Below are positions 46,512 to 59,600 of a stretch of DNA of 64,000 nt, piece after piece. Under the pieces are notes generated by a model. That model had not been told where the DNA came from. It worked only from the letters and a program-made list of their open reading frames with translations, and did no database searches. The DNA comes from Megascapheus bottae. Taxonomy: Eukaryota > Chordata > Mammalia > Rodentia > Geomyidae. Each line of letters opens with the position of its first letter. Within the stretch, counting starts at the first letter, position 1. A program made the position numbers and the translations under genes. The DNA lies in the NCBI GenBank assembly GCA_024803745.1, contig JANJXV010000016.1, positions 44,359,263 through 44,423,262 of the forward strand, read 5' to 3'.

Positions 46512-46695
46512 CCCCCTTCTCCAGTCCTGGGCTTGGACTCAGGGCCTGAACACTGTTTTGGGCTTTCTCAAGGCTAGAGCTCTACCACTGGAGCCACAGC
46601 GTTATTTCCAGTTTTTTCTATGTATGGTACTGAGGAATCTAACCCAGGACTTTGTGCATGCTAAGCAAGCACTCTACTACTAGGCCAAACTCCCC
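46512..46695 (-). mobile_element. ID-like SINE
   Basis: CCAGTCCTGGGCTTGGACTC, CTCAAGGCTAGAGCTCTACC, CTATGTATGGTACTGAGG and CATGCTAAGCAAGCACTC, in inverted order. Lightly diverged. Confidence 0.9.
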
Positions 46696-46857
46696 CCCAC
46701 CAAAGTCTCTCTTATTCTCATTGGTATGTATTACCCCAATACATTCAAATTTACCTAGGCATCTGGGTATCTTGTATCTTATCTAATTCTCTAAAGGGAA
46801 AGATAGAGCCTGCTGGGTTTCCCAAATAAGCCTCACACTGGGGTGGTCCATTTCATT

Positions 46858-47318
46858 TGAAGTGGCTCACGCCTGTAATCCTAGCTACTCAGGAGGCTGA
46901 GATCTGAGGATCATGGTTCAAAGCCAGCCTAGGCGCAAAAGGACCTGAGACTCTTGTTTTTTGTTTGCCAGTCCTGAGCTTGAGCTCAGGGTTTGAGCAC
47001 TGTCGTTGGACTTTCTCAAGGTGAGCACTCTATCACTTGAGCCTCAGCACCACTTCCGGCTTTTCGCCACGTATGTGGGGTACCGAGGAATCGAACCCGG
47101 GTCTTCATGCATGCTAGGCAAGCACTCTACCACTAGGCCAAACTCTACCACTAGGCCAAACTCCTGGCCCCGGACCTGAGACTCTTATCTCCAATTAACC
47201 TCTAGAAAATGGGAAGTGGGGCTTGGCTCAAGGGTAAGGTGGTAGCCTTGAGATGAAGAGCTCAGGGACACGCCCAGGCCAAGTTCAAGCCCCATGACCC
47301 ACAAAAAAAGAAAAAAAG
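46858..47318 (+). mobile_element. B1-ID dimeric SINE split by a younger SINE
   Basis: Left part 46,858-46,955 (GTGGCTCACGCCTGTAATCC) and right part from 47,172 (GACTCTTATCTCCAATTAAC to CAAGTTCAAGCCCC plus A-tail) are one element. A minus-strand ID-like SINE interrupts it. Confidence 0.9.
46956..47171 (-). mobile_element. Young ID-like SINE nested in the preceding SINE
   Basis: T-rich start, then GCCAGTCCTGAGCTTGAGC to AAACTCCTGGCCCC. GGACCTGAGACTCTT is duplicated perfectly at both ends (46,941-46,955 and 47,172-47,186). Near its end CTACCACTAGGCCAAACT occurs twice in tandem. Confidence 0.95.
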
Positions 47319-47502
47319 AATGTGAACACTGGACAATGGTCACCTTGAAGGCAGAACTGCTAGCGCCTCTCATGAGTTTCGTTTCTATAAATACGACACC
47401 CAGCCCCAGGCCCATCACTCCTCTCTCCACTGCCAGGAGAGCTCAGAGATCCACTACTTAGATCTCGGTCATTATAGTCGAGGTTTTCTCAATTTTTTCT
47501 TT

Positions 47503-47700
47503 TCTTTTTTTTTTTGCCAGTCCTGGGCTTAGGCTCAGGGCCTGAGCACTGTGCCTGGATTTTCTCAGGGCTAGAGCTCTACCACTTGAGCCACAGCACC
47601 ACTTCTGGCTTTTTGCTATGTATGTGGTACCGAGGAATCGAACCCGGGTCTTCATGCATGCTAGGCAAGCATTCTACCACTAGGCCAAACTCCTGGCCCC
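47503..47700 (-). mobile_element. ID-like SINE
   Basis: T-run, then GCCAGTCCTGGGCTTAGGCT through GAGGAATCGAACCCGGGTC to AAACTCCTGGCCCC. CTCAATTT at 47,487 and 47,700 may be a short target-site duplication. Confidence 0.9.
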
Positions 47701-47854
47701 TCAATTTAATTTTTACCACTATGTTTATTTAAATAGCTGTAAAATGGGATTTCAATTCAGCAAGCCAATTTATATCTACAATGCACATTGATCAGTATGT
47801 GACTTTGCTGGATTGTTTGAAAATTGGGGGGAAACCTAAATGCGCTTATTTATT

Positions 47855-48072
47855 GTTGGTGGGGCTTAAACTCTGGGCCTGGGAGCTGTCCCTGAGCTCT
47901 TCAGCTCATGGCTACCACCCTACCCTTGAGCCACAGGATGGTCTTCTAGTGGTTAATTGGAGATAAGAGTCTCAGGGACTTTTTAGTACCTGGGCTGGTT
48001 TTGGACAAAGATCCTCAGATCTCAGCCCCCTGAGTAGCTAGGATACGGGCTTGAGCCACTGTGTCCAGCTTA
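47855..48072 (-). mobile_element. B1-ID dimeric SINE
   Basis: GGGGCTTAAACTCTGGGCC, GAGCTCTTCAGCTCATGGCT, TTAATTGGAGATAAGAGTCT, GATCCTCAGATCTCAGCCCC and GCTTGAGCCACTGTGTCC in inverted order. Full length. Confidence 0.9.
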
Positions 48073-50656
48073 AATACACATTTTTTAATGCCTACATTCA
48101 TTCAACCCAGCATACACATTTCAGTATTCACTCTCCTGGCCTGGCCTCTCCACACCCCTCTGCGGGCAAACTGCCAGGAACCAGAGGGAAGCTGTCACTT
48201 TGGATAGCATTTAGAATTAAAAGTCAAATTTATTTACAGCTTTGTTTATCTTTCTGGGAGAAGTGGCTGCCCTTAAGACCAAGGAAGAGGAGAATGAGTG
48301 TTGTGGGAAGTCTCTGGCCCCACCCCTGTGTGGAATGCTGCACTGGTGTGCTGAAAGCTGCTGGAATGGGGAGTGCCTGTCCCTTGACTTTTAATTATGG
48401 CTATGCTCCTCCTCTCCAGGGCTGGCTCCTCCTGCTAACTGCGATGTGGCTGGCTGGCATTGAGCCTCAGGACCAGCTGCTGAGGGGCCAGGTGTCTATC
48501 TAGATGAAGGGCCCAAATTCAATGGATGCTGTATAGACACAAGCTCAGCAACACACCATCCAGCCACTCACCACGGTCAGCTTCTCTCCCAATTCAACAA
48601 TAGGAAGGCATCAATGGCATCTGATTTAGAAAAACACTTCCTTGGGGTGTATAAGTGGTGTGGCTTTGTTAGGTTTTCCCCAAAGAGGAGGCAGAGACCT
48701 CCCAGGGTGGTGGAGGGAGCCCGAGGCTATGCACTGGTGTCAGCAGTCTCAGTGGTTTGGTTCGGGTTCTCCTAGGACGTTTCTTGCTTCCTTTGATACA
48801 GGGCTAGGTGAATGCTCTACCACAGAACTACACTGCCAGGCTCTTCCTGGGGTTCGTTCACCCCCTTTTCTGGCACACCGCCCGAGCTTGTAGCCTGTGT
48901 GTGTAAATTCCATTTAAAAATCTGCTTTCTCTGTGTCCAGGGATCTGCAGCAATCGCTAAGGATTGAGACAAGAGGCTCAATGGAGGTCGCTAGGGAAGG
49001 GGGGTGGAGCCAGGGTGAGCCCGGGAAGGATGGCTTTGTCAGTCAGGTAGTAGCGCAGGTGACACTGTGCCTGCCGCCCGCGTCCAGGCATCTCACCATC
49101 GCAGTCACCAAGCGCAGAGGGTCATCCTCCATCTGCACTGAAAAGGGGGACCCAGAGTGGCCATCAACTTGCGTGAGGGTACGTGAGAGCCAGAGCCGGC
49201 AGGGCCGTGTGAGGTCGGGCTAGCCCTCTGCCCGGCAGCTGCTCGGGGCTGGTCCAGTGAGCAGGAGGAGGAAGGCACCTCTTTGTAGGTGGCAGGCTGT
49301 TGCTCTTTCCACCGCTGCGCTGACCATGGGTCTGTCTGTCTCTGGACAGTGGCGCCCGAGGGGGGTTGTGACTTGGTAGGATAGGGGCCTGTTTCAGAAT
49401 ACTGACGCAGACGCTCAGAGGGTCCTCTTCTGTGGTTGGAGGTTTGTTTGTTTGTTTTTTATCTCAGATGAGGTCCTATGTCAGATGACCACAGTCCTCA
49501 GAAAGACTTGAGACACACTGACATCCATGTGCCCCGAGTCCATCTACACAGGTAAAATGAAAGGCAGAGCACCGACACTAAGCCTCTTACCATGGGATTT
49601 GCCCGGGCTCCTGTCCCCCAGGCCGGTGGCTCTGAGGCCGTTCTCTTCAGAAGGCTCAGTGGGGCCTGGACACCCGTGCTGGGGCGAGGGGTGTCCTCTT
49701 GCGTTGGCCTTCTTCCCCGGGTCTGCACTCCGCCCTGGGCCAGGCCTACCTGCGCTCTGCCCTTGCTCCCCGCAGGCTCCTCAGGTGACAGGCCATGGAG
49801 CAAGGGGTTCTCTGGGCCAAGGCAGACCAACTCCTCCCCACAGGGTATGAAGTCTCAAGGCCTATTGAGTATGCAGGGTGATAGGGTGCTATGTCTCATC
49901 TCATACTCCGCTCCTCTCCTGCTGCCTCCAGGGAGACTGGTTCGTGTGGGTGGCCAGGGGCTGCGGAGGGGCTGCGGAGGAGGAGGAAAGGCAGGGCCAG
50001 ATGAAGGCTGTGGGTGGCGGTCAGAGCCCAAGACACCTGGGCTCTGTCCTGTGGTGGCTGCACCTTCCACGGTCACCACCACCTTCGGCAATCGGTGCCT
50101 CTGGTCCCTGGTGCCTGGGTGAAGCCTCTGCCAGGAGAGGCCACGGGCCACTGTGTGTGGGAAGCTGCCGACTAGCCCCTCTTCACCAGCTCTGCCTCCA
50201 TTCTTGGTGGTGACTGTAATCTGCAGGACTCACTCAGCACCTACACGCGGGTACCCCTGGGAATAGATCCTTTATGTCGTGCCCTTGGCACTCCCCAGGC
50301 TTTCTGGGGAGAGGCAGTGCTTTGTCCTTGGCTCTCTCGCCCTGTGCTGGGGCCCTGTCTGTGCCCATCCTCCTGCGCTGCTGGCCCTCACTCTTCCTAC
50401 AGAAGTTCAGGATCTTCCCAGGAGGACACAGGTTTACTTAGCTATCACCGCAGCCATGGCGGGGCCACTCTGTGGGATCCCAGGTGTGGAAGGCTCTTTG
50501 CACTGGAGGTGGGACTGGGCCGAACCGGTCCCGCAAGCCAAGGGCTCTGTTAGTGCCAGACCCCAGGCTACAAGCGAAGGTGCAAGGAAGAGAGCACCCA
50601 AGCAACAACGCTGGGCTCGGTCTGTTCACACAGTGCACAGGGTGGGCTGCAGGGGC
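48073..50656. other. Unique GC-rich sequence, no gene seen
   Basis: Overlapping frames up to 176 codons (plus, 49,592-50,122) without recognisable domains. A worn inverted tRNA-SINE-like piece lies near 48,762-48,845. No exon recognised. Confidence 0.4.
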
Positions 50657-53600
50657 CCATGCCTGTAGGACAGCATGGTGGGACTGTTCACCAGTGCACC
50701 ACGCTCTTCAATAATACACAGAGCCTGCAGGACAGCATCGTGGAAAGGTTCACCAGTACACATTCCTCAATAACACAGAGAACCTGCATGACAGCATCGT
50801 GGGACTGTTCACCAGTGCACCACGCTCTTCAATAATACACAGAGTCTGCATGACAGCATCGTGGGACTGTTCACCAGTGCACCACGTTCTTCAATAACAC
50901 ACAGAGCCTGCATGACAGCATTGTGGGACTGTTCACCAGTGCACCACGTTCTTCAATAATACACAGAGCCTGCATGACAGCATCGTGGGACTGTTCACCA
51001 GTGCACCACGCTCTTCAATAACACACAGAGCCTGCATGACAGCATCGTGGGACTGTTCACCAGTGCACCACGCTCTTCAATAACACACAGAGCCTGCATG
51101 ACACCATCGTGGGACTGTTCACCAGTGCACCACGCTCTTCAATAACACACAGAGCCTGCATGACACCATCGTGGGACTGTTCACCAGTGCACCACGCTCT
51201 TCAATAACCCACACAGCCGGCATGACACCAAGGAGGACTGTTCACCAGTGCACCACGCTCTTCAATAACACACAGAGCCTGCATGACACCATCGTGGGAC
51301 TGTTCACCAGTGCACCACGCTCTTCAATAACACACAGAGCCTGCATGACAGCATCGTGGGACTGTTCACCAGTGCACCACGCTCTTCAATAACACACACA
51401 GCCTGCATGACAGCATCGTGGGACTGTTCACCAGTGCACCACGCTCTTCAATAACACACAGAGCCTGCATGACAGCATCGTGGGACTGTTCACCAGTGCA
51501 CCACGCTCTTCAATAACACACAGAGCCTGCATGACAGCATCGTGGGACTGTTCACCAGTGCACCACGCTCTTCAATAACACACAGAGCCTGCATGACAGC
51601 ATCGTGGGACTGTTCACCAGTGCACCACGCTCTTCAATAACACACAGAGCCTGCATGACAGCATCGTGGGACTGTTCACCAGTGCACCACGTTCTTCAAT
51701 AACACACAGAGCCTGCATGACACCATCGTGGGACTGTTCACCAGTGCACCACGTTCTTCAATAACACACACAGCCTGCATGACAGCATCGTGGGACTGTT
51801 CACCAGTGCACCACGCTCTTCAATAACACACAGAGCCTGCATGACAGCATCGTGGGACTGTTCACCAGTGCACCACGCTCTTCAATAACACACAGAGCCT
51901 GCATGACAGCATCCTGGGACTGTTCACCAGTGCACCACGCTCTTCAATAACACACAGAGCCTGCCTGACAGCATCGTGGGACTGTACATCAGTGCACCAC
52001 GCTCTTCAATAACACACAGAGCCTGCATGACAGCATCGTGGGACTGTTCACCAGTGCACCACGTTCTTCAATAACACACAGAGCCTGCATGACAGCATCG
52101 TGGGACTGTTCACCAGTGCACCGCGCTCTACAATAACACACAGAGCCTGCATGACAGCATCGTGGGACTGTTCACCAGTGCACCGCGCTCTTCAATAACA
52201 CAGAGCCTGCATGACAGCATCGTGGGACTGTTCACCAGTGCACCACGCTCTTCAATAACACACAGAGCCTGCATGACAGCATCGTGGGACTGTTCACCAG
52301 TGCACCACATTCTTCAATAACACAAAGAGCCTGCATGACAGCATCGTGGGACTGTTCATCAGTGCACCATGCTCTTCAATAACACAGAGCCTGCATGACA
52401 GCATCGTGGGACTGTTCACCAGTGCACCACGCTCTTCAATAACACACACAGCCTGCATGACACCATCGTGGGACTGTTCACCAGTGCACCACGCTCTTCA
52501 ATAACACACAGAGCCTGCAGGACAGCATCGTGGGACTGTTCATCAGTGCACCACGCTCTTCAATAACACACAGAGCCTGCATGACAGCATCATGGGACTG
52601 TTCATCAGTGCACCACGCTCTTCAATAACAAACAGAGCCTGCATGACAGCATCGTGGGACTGTTCACCAGTGCACCACGTTCTTCAATAACACACAGAGC
52701 CTGCATGACAGCATCGTGGGACTGTTCACCAGTGCACCACGCTCTTCAATAACACACACAGCCTGCATGATACCATTGTGGGACTGTTCATCAGTGCACC
52801 ATGTTCTTCAATAACACACACAGCCTGCATGACAGCATCGTGGGACTGTTCACCAGTGCACCACGCTCTTCAATAACACACAGAGCCTGCATGACAGCAT
52901 CGTGGGACTGTTCACCAGTGCACCACGCTCTTCAATAACACACAGAGCCTGCATGACAGCATCGTGGGACTGTTCACCAGTGCACCACGCTCTTCAATAA
53001 TACACAGAGCCTGCATGACAGCATCGTGGGACTGTTCACCAGTGCACCACGCTCTTCAATAACACACAGAGCCTGCATGATACCATTGTGGGACTGTTCA
53101 TCAGTGCACCACGTTCTTCAATAACACACACAGCCTGCATGACAGCATCGTGGGACTGTTCACCAGTGCACCACGCTCTTCAATAACAAGAGCCTGCATG
53201 ACAGCATCGTGGGACTGTTCACCAGTGCACCACATTCTTCAATAACACACAGAGCCTGCATGACACCATCGTGGGACTGTTCACCAGTGCACCACGCTCT
53301 TCAATAACACACAGAGCCTGCATGACAGCATCGTGGGACTGTTCACCAGTGCACCACATTCTTCAATAACACACACAGCCTGCATGACAGCATCGTGGGA
53401 CTGTTCATCAGTGCACCACGCTCTTCAATAACACACAGAGCCTGCAGGACAGCATCGTGGGACTGTTCACCAGTGCACCACGCTCTTCAATAACACACAC
53501 AGCCTGCATGACAGCATCGTGGGACTGTTCACCAGTGCACCACGCTCTTCAATAACACACAGAGCCTGCATGACAGCATCGTGGGACTGTTCACCAGTGC

Positions 53601-56600
53601 ACAACGCTCTTCAATAACACACAGAGCCTGCATGACAGCATCGTGGGACTGTTCACCAGTGCACCACGATCCTCAATAACACACAGAGCCTGCATGACAG
53701 CATCGTGGGACTGTTCACCAGTGCACCACGCTCTTCAATAACACACAGAGCCTGCATGACAGCATCGTGGGACTGTTCACCAGTGCACCACGATCCTCAA
53801 TAACACACAGAGCCTGCATGACAGCATCGTGGGACTGTTCACCAGTGCACCACGCTCTTCAATAACACACAGAGCCTGCATGACACCATCGTGGGACTGT
53901 TCACCAGTGCACCACGCTCTTCAATAACACACAGAGCCTGCATGACACCATCCTGGGACTGTTCACCAGTGCACCACGTTCTTCAATAACACACAGAGCC
54001 TGCATGACAGCATCGTGGGACTGTTCACCAGTGCACCACGTTCTTCAATAACACACACAGCCTGCATGACAGCATCGTGGGACTGTTCACCAGTGCACCA
54101 CGCTCTTCAATAACAAACAGAGCCTGCATGACAGCATCGTGGGACTGTTCACCAGTGCACCACGTTCTTCAATAACACACAGAGCCTGCATGACAGCATC
54201 GTGGGACTGTTCACCAGTGCACCACGCTCTTCAATAACACACAGAGCCTGCATGACAGCATCGTGGGACTGTTCACCAGTGCACCACGTTCTTCAATAAC
54301 ACACAGAGCCTGCATGACCGCATCGTGGGACTGTTCACCAGTGCACCACGCTCTTCAATAACACACAGAGCCTGCATGACAGCATCGTGGGACTGTTCAC
54401 CAGTGCACCACGCTCTAAAATAACACACAGAGCCTGCATGACAGCATCGTGGGACTGTTCACCAGTGCACCACGCTCTTCAATAACACACAGAGCCTGCA
54501 TGACACCATCGTGGGCCTGTTCACCAGTGCACCACGTTCTTCAATAACACACAGAGCCTGCATGACACCATCGTGGGACTGTTCACCAGTGCACCACGTT
54601 CTTCAATAACACACACAGCCTGCATGACAGCATCGTGGGACTGTTCACCAGTGCACCACGCTCTACAATAACACACAGAGCCTGCAGGACAGCATCGTGG
54701 GACTGTTCACCAGTGCACCACGTGCTTCAATAACACACAGAGCCTGCATGACACCATCGTGGCACTGTTCACCAGTGCACCACGCTCTACAATAACACAC
54801 ACAGCCTGCATGACAGCATCGTGGGACTGTTCATCAGTGTACCACGTTCTTCAATAACACACAGAGCCTGCATGACAGCATCGTGGGACTGTTCACCAGT
54901 GCACCACGCTCTTCAATAACACACAGAGCCTGCATGACACCATCGTGGGACTGTTCACCAGTGCACCACGCTCTTCAATAACACACACAGCCTGCATGAC
55001 AGCATCGTGGGACTGTTCACCAGTGCACCACGCTCTACAATAACACACAGAGCCTGCATGACAGCATCGTGGGACTGTTCACCAGTGCACCACGTTCCTC
55101 AATAACACACAGAGCCTGCATGACAGCATCGTGGGACTGTTCACCAGTGCACCACGTTCTTCAATAACACACACAGCCTGCATGACAGCATCGTGGGACT
55201 GTTCACCAGTGCACCACGCTCTTCAATAACACACAGAGCCTGCATGACAGCATCGTGGGAATGTTCACCAGTGCACCACGCTCTACAATAACACACAGAG
55301 CCTGCAGGACAGCATCGTGGGACTGTTCACCAGTGCACCACGTGCTTCAATAACACACAGAGCCTGCATGACACCATCGTGGGACTGTTCAACAGTGCAC
55401 CACGCTCTACAATAACACACACAGCCTGCATGACAGCATCGTGGGACTGTTCATCAGTGTACCACGTTCTTCAATAACACACAGAGCCTGCATGACAGCA
55501 TCGTGGGACTGTTCACCAGTGCACCACGCTCTTCAATAACACACAGAGCCTGCATGACACCATCGTGGGACTGTTCACCAGTGCACCACGCTCTTCAATA
55601 ACACACACAGCCTGCATGACAGCATCGTGGGACTGTTCACCAGTGCACCACGTTCCTCAATAACACACAGAGCCTGCATGACACCATCGTGGGACTGTTC
55701 ACCAGTGCACCACGTTCTTCAATAACACACACAGCCTGCATGACAGCATCGTGGGACTGTTCACCAGTGCACCACGCTCTACAATAACACACAGAGCCTG
55801 CAGGACAGCATCGTGGGACTGTTAACCAGTGCACCACGTGCTTCAATAACACACAGAGCCTGCATGACACCATCGTGGGACTGTTCACCAGTGCACCACG
55901 CTCTACAATAACACACACAGCCTGCATGACAGCATCGTGGGACTGTTCATCAGTGTACCACGTTCTTCAATAACACACAGAGCCTGCATGACAGCATCGT
56001 GGGACTGTTCACCAGTGCACCACGCTCTTCAATAACACACAGAGCCTGCATGACACCATCGTGGGACTGTTCACCAGTGCACCACGCTCTTCAATAACAC
56101 ACACAGCCTGCATGACAGCATCGTGGGACTGTTCACCAGTGCACCACGCTCTACAATAACACACAGAGCCTGCATGACAGCATCGTGGGACTGTTCACCA
56201 GTGCACCACGTTCCTCAATAACACACAGAGCCTGCATGACAGCATCGTGGGACTGTTCACCAGTGCACCACGTTCTTCAATAACACACACAGCCTGCATG
56301 ACAGCATCGTGGGACTGTTCACCAGTGCACCACGTTCTTCAATAACACACACAGCCTGCATGACAGCATCGTGGGACTGTTCACCAGTGCACCACGCTCT
56401 TCAATAACACACAGAGCCTGCATGACAGCATCGTGGGAATGTTCACCAGTGCACCACGCTCTTCAATAACACACACAGCCTGCAGGACAGCATCGTGGGA
56501 CTGTTCACCAGTGCACCACGTTCTTCAATAACACACAGAGCCTGCATGACACCATCGTGGGACTGTTCACCAGTGCACCATGTTCTTCAATAACACACAG

Positions 56601-59600
56601 AGCCTGCATGACACCATCGTGGGACTGTTCATCAGTGCACCACGCTCTTCAATAACACACAGAGCCTGCATGACAGCATCGTGGGACTGTTCACCAGTGC
56701 ACCACGTTCTTCAATAACACACAGAGCCTGCATGACAGCATCGTGGGACTGTTCATCAGTGTACCACGTTCTTCAATAACACACAGAGCCTGCATGACAG
56801 CATCGTGGGACTGTTCACCAGTGCACCACGCTCTTCAATAACACACAGAGCCTGCATGACAGCATCGTGGGACTGTTCACCAGTGCACCACGCTCTTCAA
56901 TAACACACAGAGCCTGCATGACACCATCGTGGGACTGTTCACCAGTGCACCACGTTCTTCAATAACATACAGAGCCTGCATGACAGCATCGTGGGACTGT
57001 TCACCAGTGCACCACGCTCTTCAATAACACACAGAGCCTGCATGACAGCATCGTGGGACTGTTCACCAGTGCACCACGTTCTTCAATAACACACAGAGTC
57101 TGCATGACAGCATCGTAGGACTGTTCACCAGTGCACCACGTTCTTCAATAACACACACAGCCTGCATGACAGCATCGTGGGACTGTTCACCAGTGCACCA
57201 CGTTCTTCAATAACACACAGAGGCTGCATGACAGCATTGAGGGACTGTTCACCAGTGCACCACATTCTTCAATAACACACAGAGCCTGCATGACAGCATC
57301 GTGGGACTGTTCACCAGTGCACCACATTCTTCAATAACACACAGAGCCTGCATGACACCATCGTGGGACTGTTAACCAGTGCACCACGCTCTTCAATAAC
57401 ACACAGAGCCTGCATGACACCATCATGGGACTGTTCACCAGTGCACCACGCTCTTCAATAACACACAGAGCCTGCATGACAGCATCATGGGAATGTTCAC
57501 CAGTGCACCACGCTCTTCAATAACACACAGAGCCTGCATGACAGCATCGTGGGACTGTTCACCAGTGCACCACGTTCTTCAATAACACACAGAGCCTGCA
57601 TGACAGCATCGTGGGACTGTTCACCAGTGCACCACGCTCTTCAATAACACACACAGCCTGCATGACAGCATCGTGGGACTGTTCACCAGCGCACCACGCT
57701 CTTCAATAACACACAGAGCCTGCATGACAGCATCGTGGGACTGTTCACCAGTGCACCACGCTCTTCAATAACACACAGAGCCTGCATGACAGCATCGTGG
57801 GACTGTTCACCAGTGCACCACGCTCTTCAATAACACACACAGCCTGCATGACACCATCGTGGGACTGTTCATCAGTGCACCACGCCCTTCAATAACACAC
57901 AGAGCCTGCATGACAGCATCGTGGGACTGTTCACCAGTGCACCACGCTCTTCAATAACACACAGAGCCTGCATGACAGCATCGTGGGACTGTTCACCAGT
58001 GCACCACGTTCTTCAATAACACACAGAGCCTGCATGACACCATCGTGGGACTGTTCACCAGTGCACCACGTTCTTCAATAACACACAGAGCCTGCATGAC
58101 AGCATCGTGGGACTGTTCACCAGTGCACCACGCTCTTCAATAACACACACAGCCTGCATGACAGCATCGTGGGACTGTTCACCAGTGCACCACGCTCTTC
58201 AATAACACACAGAGCCTGCATGACACCATCGTGGGACTGTTCACCAGTGCACCACGTTCTTCAATAACACACAGAGCCTGCATGACAGCATCGTGGGACT
58301 GTTCACCAGTGCACCACGCTCTTCAATAACACACAGAGCCTGCATGACAGCATCGTGGGACTGTTCACCAGTGCACCACGCTCTTCAATAACACACACAG
58401 CCTGCATGACAGCATCGTGAGAATGTTCACCAGTGCACCACGTTCTTCAATAACACACAGAGCCTGCATGACAGCATCGTGGGACTGTTCACCAGTGCAC
58501 CACGCTCTTCAATAACACACACAGCCTGCAGGACAGCATCGTGGGACTGTTCACCAGTGCACCACGCTCTTCAATAACACACAGAGCCTGCATGAGACCA
58601 TCCTGGGAATGTTCACCAGTGCACCACGTTCTTCAATAACACACAGAGCCTGCATGACAGCATCGTGGGACTGTTCATCAGTGCACCACGTTCTTCAATA
58701 ACACACAGAGCCTGCATGACAGCATCGTGGGACTGTTCACCAGTGCACCACGCTCTTCAATAACACACACAGCCTGCATGACAGCATCGTGGGACTGTTC
58801 ACCAGTGCACCACGCTCTTCAATAACACACACAGCCTGCATGACAGCATCGTGGGAATGTTCACCAGTGCACCACGCTCTTCAATAACACACACAGCCTC
58901 CATGACAGCATCGTGGGACTGTTCATCAGTGCACCACGCTCTTCAATAACACACAGAGCCTGCATGACAGCATCGTGGGACTGTTCACCAGTGCACCACG
59001 CTCTTCAATAACACACATAGCCTGCAGGACAGCATCGTGGGACTGTTCACCAGTGCACCACGCTCTTCAATAACACACAGAGCCTGCATGACAGCATCGT
59101 GGGACTGTTCACCAGTGCACCACGCTCTTCAATAACACACACAGCGTGCATGACAGCATCGTGGGACTGTTCACCAGTGCACCACGCTCTTCAATAACAC
59201 ACAGAGCCTGCATGACAGCATCGTGGGCCTGTTCACCAGTGCACCACGCTCTTCAAGAACACACAGAGCCTGCATGACAGCATCGTGGGACTGTTCACCA
59301 CTGCACCACGTTCCTCAATAACACACAGAGCCTGCATGACACCATCGTGGGAATGTTCACCAGTGCACCACGTTCTTCAATAACACACACAGCCTGCATG
59401 ACAGCATCGTGGGACTGTTCACCAGTGCACCACGCTCTTCAATAACACACACAGCCTGCATGACAGCATCGTGAGAATGTTCACCAGTGCACCACGTTCT
59501 TCAATAACACACAGAGCCTGCATGACAGCATCGTGGGACTGTTCACCAGTGCACCACGCTCTTCAATAACACACACAGCCTGCAGGACAGCATCGTGGGA

